From contig JAAOZZ010000135.1 of assembly GCA_012274175.1 (NCBI GenBank), positions 1 to 7,169 of the forward strand: a DNA stretch of 7,169 bases. Reading direction: 5' to 3'. Every line of letters begins with the position of its first letter. The first letter of the stretch is position 1. The position numbers and the translations under genes were made by a program. Positions 5,642 to 7,169 of the stretch are shown here, one piece after another. Under the pieces are notes generated by a model, which was not told the origin of the DNA, made no database searches, and worked only from the letters and a program-made list of their open reading frames with translations. The DNA comes from Betaproteobacteria bacterium. Its GTDB lineage: Bacteria; Pseudomonadota; Gammaproteobacteria; Burkholderiales; Usitatibacteraceae.

Positions 5642-7169
5642 CTAGACCTCCTGGGGATCGACGTCGAGGGACCAGCGCACGCGCCGATCGCCGTGGCCCT
5701 CCAGCGCGGCCTTCCAGTCCCTCAGGAAGGGCTGCAGCGCCGCGCGCGACCGGGCGCGCACCAGGAGCTGCCCGCGCTCGAAGCCGGCCTTGCGCTCGAG
5801 CGGGGCCGGGACCGGATCGAAGACTTCGACGCGCGACGAGAGGGCACGCGCGGTGCGCGCCGCGAGCGCGAGAAAGGCGACGGGCTCGCCGGCCTTCTTG
5901 GATTCGGCCCGCAGCAGCGCGAGGTGGGCGAACGGAGGGAAGCCGGCGATGCGCCGCTCCTCGAGCGCTTCCTCGGCGAAACCGGCGTAGTCGTGCCGTG
6001 CCACGGCCGCATAGAGGGGATGGGAAGGGAAATCCGTCTGGATCAATACCTCCCCGGGATCCTGCGCACGCCCCGCGCGCCCGGCCACTTGAACGAGCTG
6101 AATAGAGCCGCTCCCCGGCGCGGAAATCGGCGCTGAAGAGCGCGCTGTCGCTGTCGAGGACGCCCACCAGCGTGAGCTTCGGGTAATCGTGCCCCTTGGA
6201 CAGCATCTGGGTTCCCACGAGGACGTCCACTTCGCCCGCGCGCACGCGCTCCAGGACTTCACGCAACGCGCCTTTGCGCGCGGCCGAATCCCGGTCGATT
6301 CGGGCGATGCGCGCATCGGGAAGTGCCGTGCGCAACGCATCCTCCACGCGCTGGGTTCCCTGGCCCACCGGCGCCAGCTCGGCCGCGCCGCAGGAGGGAC
6401 AGCGCTCGGGAACGGGCACGTGGCGGCCGCAATGGTGGCAGCGCATCTCGCCCGCCCGGCGGTGCAGCACGAGGTTCGCGCTGCATCGGTCGCACGTGGA
6501 GTGCCATTCGCAGCCGCGGCAGAAAAGCACCGGCGAGAAGCCGCGCCGGTTCACGAAGACCAGGGACTGCTCCGATCGGGACATGCGCTCCCGGATCGCG
6601 CGCACGAGGGCGAAGGTCAATCCTTCCGCGGGGCGATCGGCCCGCGTATCCACCGTACGCACCACGGGCATCGACGCGCGCGTCGCGCGGGCATCGAGGG
6701 TCGCGAGGACGTAGCGGCCCTCGCGCGCATTGCGGTAGCTCTCGAGCGATGGCGTGGCCGAGCCCAGGATCACGGGGATCCCGAGGCGTTGGGCGCGGCG
6801 CACCGCCACATCCCTCGCGGAGTAGCGCAAGCCTTCCTGCTGCTTGTAGGAGGGGTCGTGCTCCTCGTCCACGACGATGAGGCCCAGGTCGCGAAAGGGC
6901 ATGAGGACCGCGAGCCGCGTTCCCAGGACGATGCGCGCGGCGCCGGATTGGGCTGCGAGCCACGACGCGGCGCGCTCTCCCTGTCCCAGGTGGCTGTGGG
7001 CGGACGCGAGCGCTGCATGGGGAAAGCGGTCGCGCACCTGGGCTTCGAACTGTGGCGTGAGGCCGATCTCGGGCAGGAGCAGGAGGGCCTGGCGTCCTCG
7101 CGCGAGCGTGGCTTCCACGAGCTGCAGGTAGACCTCCGTCTTTCCGCCGCCCGTGACGCCCTGAAGGAG
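5642..7169 (-). CDS. priA: Primosomal protein N' (PriA helicase), 5' partial and frameshifted
   Basis: PriA is a 3'-5' superfamily 2 helicase that reloads the replisome at stalled forks. The window holds about 508 residues of a protein usually near 730; the N-terminal DNA-binding part lies beyond 7169. Numbered from the window edge: Walker A GVTGGGKT (4-11), Walker B DEEH (101-104), GSATPSLES (136-144), eight zinc-binding cysteines in four CxxC pairs (217/220, 226/229, 244/247, 257/260), helicase motif [13 protein letters not shown] (319-330) and [11 protein letters not shown] (346-356). The reading then breaks at 6101. The next conserved block, [12 protein letters not shown], is in another frame, which runs to TAG 5642-5644 and ends in the typical WSLDVDP. 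Two bases appear to be missing. Left uncorrected, the first frame runs on as nonsense to a TGA at 5637-5639. All motifs on both sides are intact, so a sequencing error or a very recent mutation is more likely than an old pseudogene. It is followed by argS. Confidence 0.93.
5647..5652 (-). promoter_or_regulatory. Perfect Shine-Dalgarno before GTG 5640
   Basis: The - strand has AGGAGG inside the last priA codons, 6 bases before GTG 5640, which is in frame with argS. This is ideal spacing for an argS start coupled to priA, in conflict with the inner start at 5571. The hexamer also encodes the conserved PriA end DPQEV, so it could be there for coding reasons. Confidence 0.5.
6098..6107 (-). other. 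Frameshift site in priA
   Basis: The - strand reads CTC TAT T CAG. The upstream frame gives ERLY and the downstream frame gives [11 protein letters not shown]. In homologues I recall, one residue sits between Y/F and QL, so the expected nine bases after CTC are only seven here. The simplest event is loss of two bases beside A6101. Confidence 0.85.

Noticed and set aside
4930..6105. Long + strand open frame (391 codons) opposite argS and priA
   Set aside because: It is antisense to strongly conserved motifs of ArgS and PriA and has no domain of its own.
6098..6107. Split of priA into two separate genes
   Set aside because: The downstream piece has no fitting start with a ribosome binding site at the break, and both pieces together match one PriA from Walker A to the DVDP end.

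Overview
The window is GC-rich and almost fully coding. It looks like chromosomal core genome of a Gram-negative proteobacterium, most likely a betaproteobacterium. The reasons are an outer-membrane type barrel protein with a C-terminal Phe, a periplasmic DsbA with CPHC, a bacterial ArgS of the ANPTG..HVGH type, and the order priA-argS-SPOR-dsbA-SDR, which I recall from Burkholderiales-type genomes (memory, not a search). No mobile element, CRISPR array, tRNA or rRNA was seen.

Layout. On the + strand, bases 54-989 encode an HMG-CoA lyase family enzyme. Its stop overlaps the start codons of a small secreted protein, predicted to be an outer-membrane beta-barrel (989-1696). A 69-base convergent spacer follows. 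Everything after it lies on the - strand and is transcribed right to left: priA (5' part outside the window, frame broken at about 6101), argS, a SPOR-domain membrane protein resembling FtsN, dsbA, and a short-chain dehydrogenase/reductase (SDR).

How the genes relate. The - strand genes are packed like an operon: TGATG overlap between argS and the SPOR gene, the dsbA ribosome binding site inside the last codons of the SPOR gene, and 33 bases between dsbA and the SDR gene. They cover replication restart (PriA), translation (ArgS), cell division or peptidoglycan binding (SPOR protein) and envelope oxidative folding (DsbA). This is a housekeeping cluster rather than one pathway. A TATAAT box just upstream of the inner argS start suggests that the operon also has its own promoter there.

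Nothing here looks like a new defence or mobile system. The points worth a second look are the priA frameshift, the two competing argS starts, an FtsN-like short aromatic motif in the SPOR protein, and the tight coupling of a lyase gene to a barrel gene.
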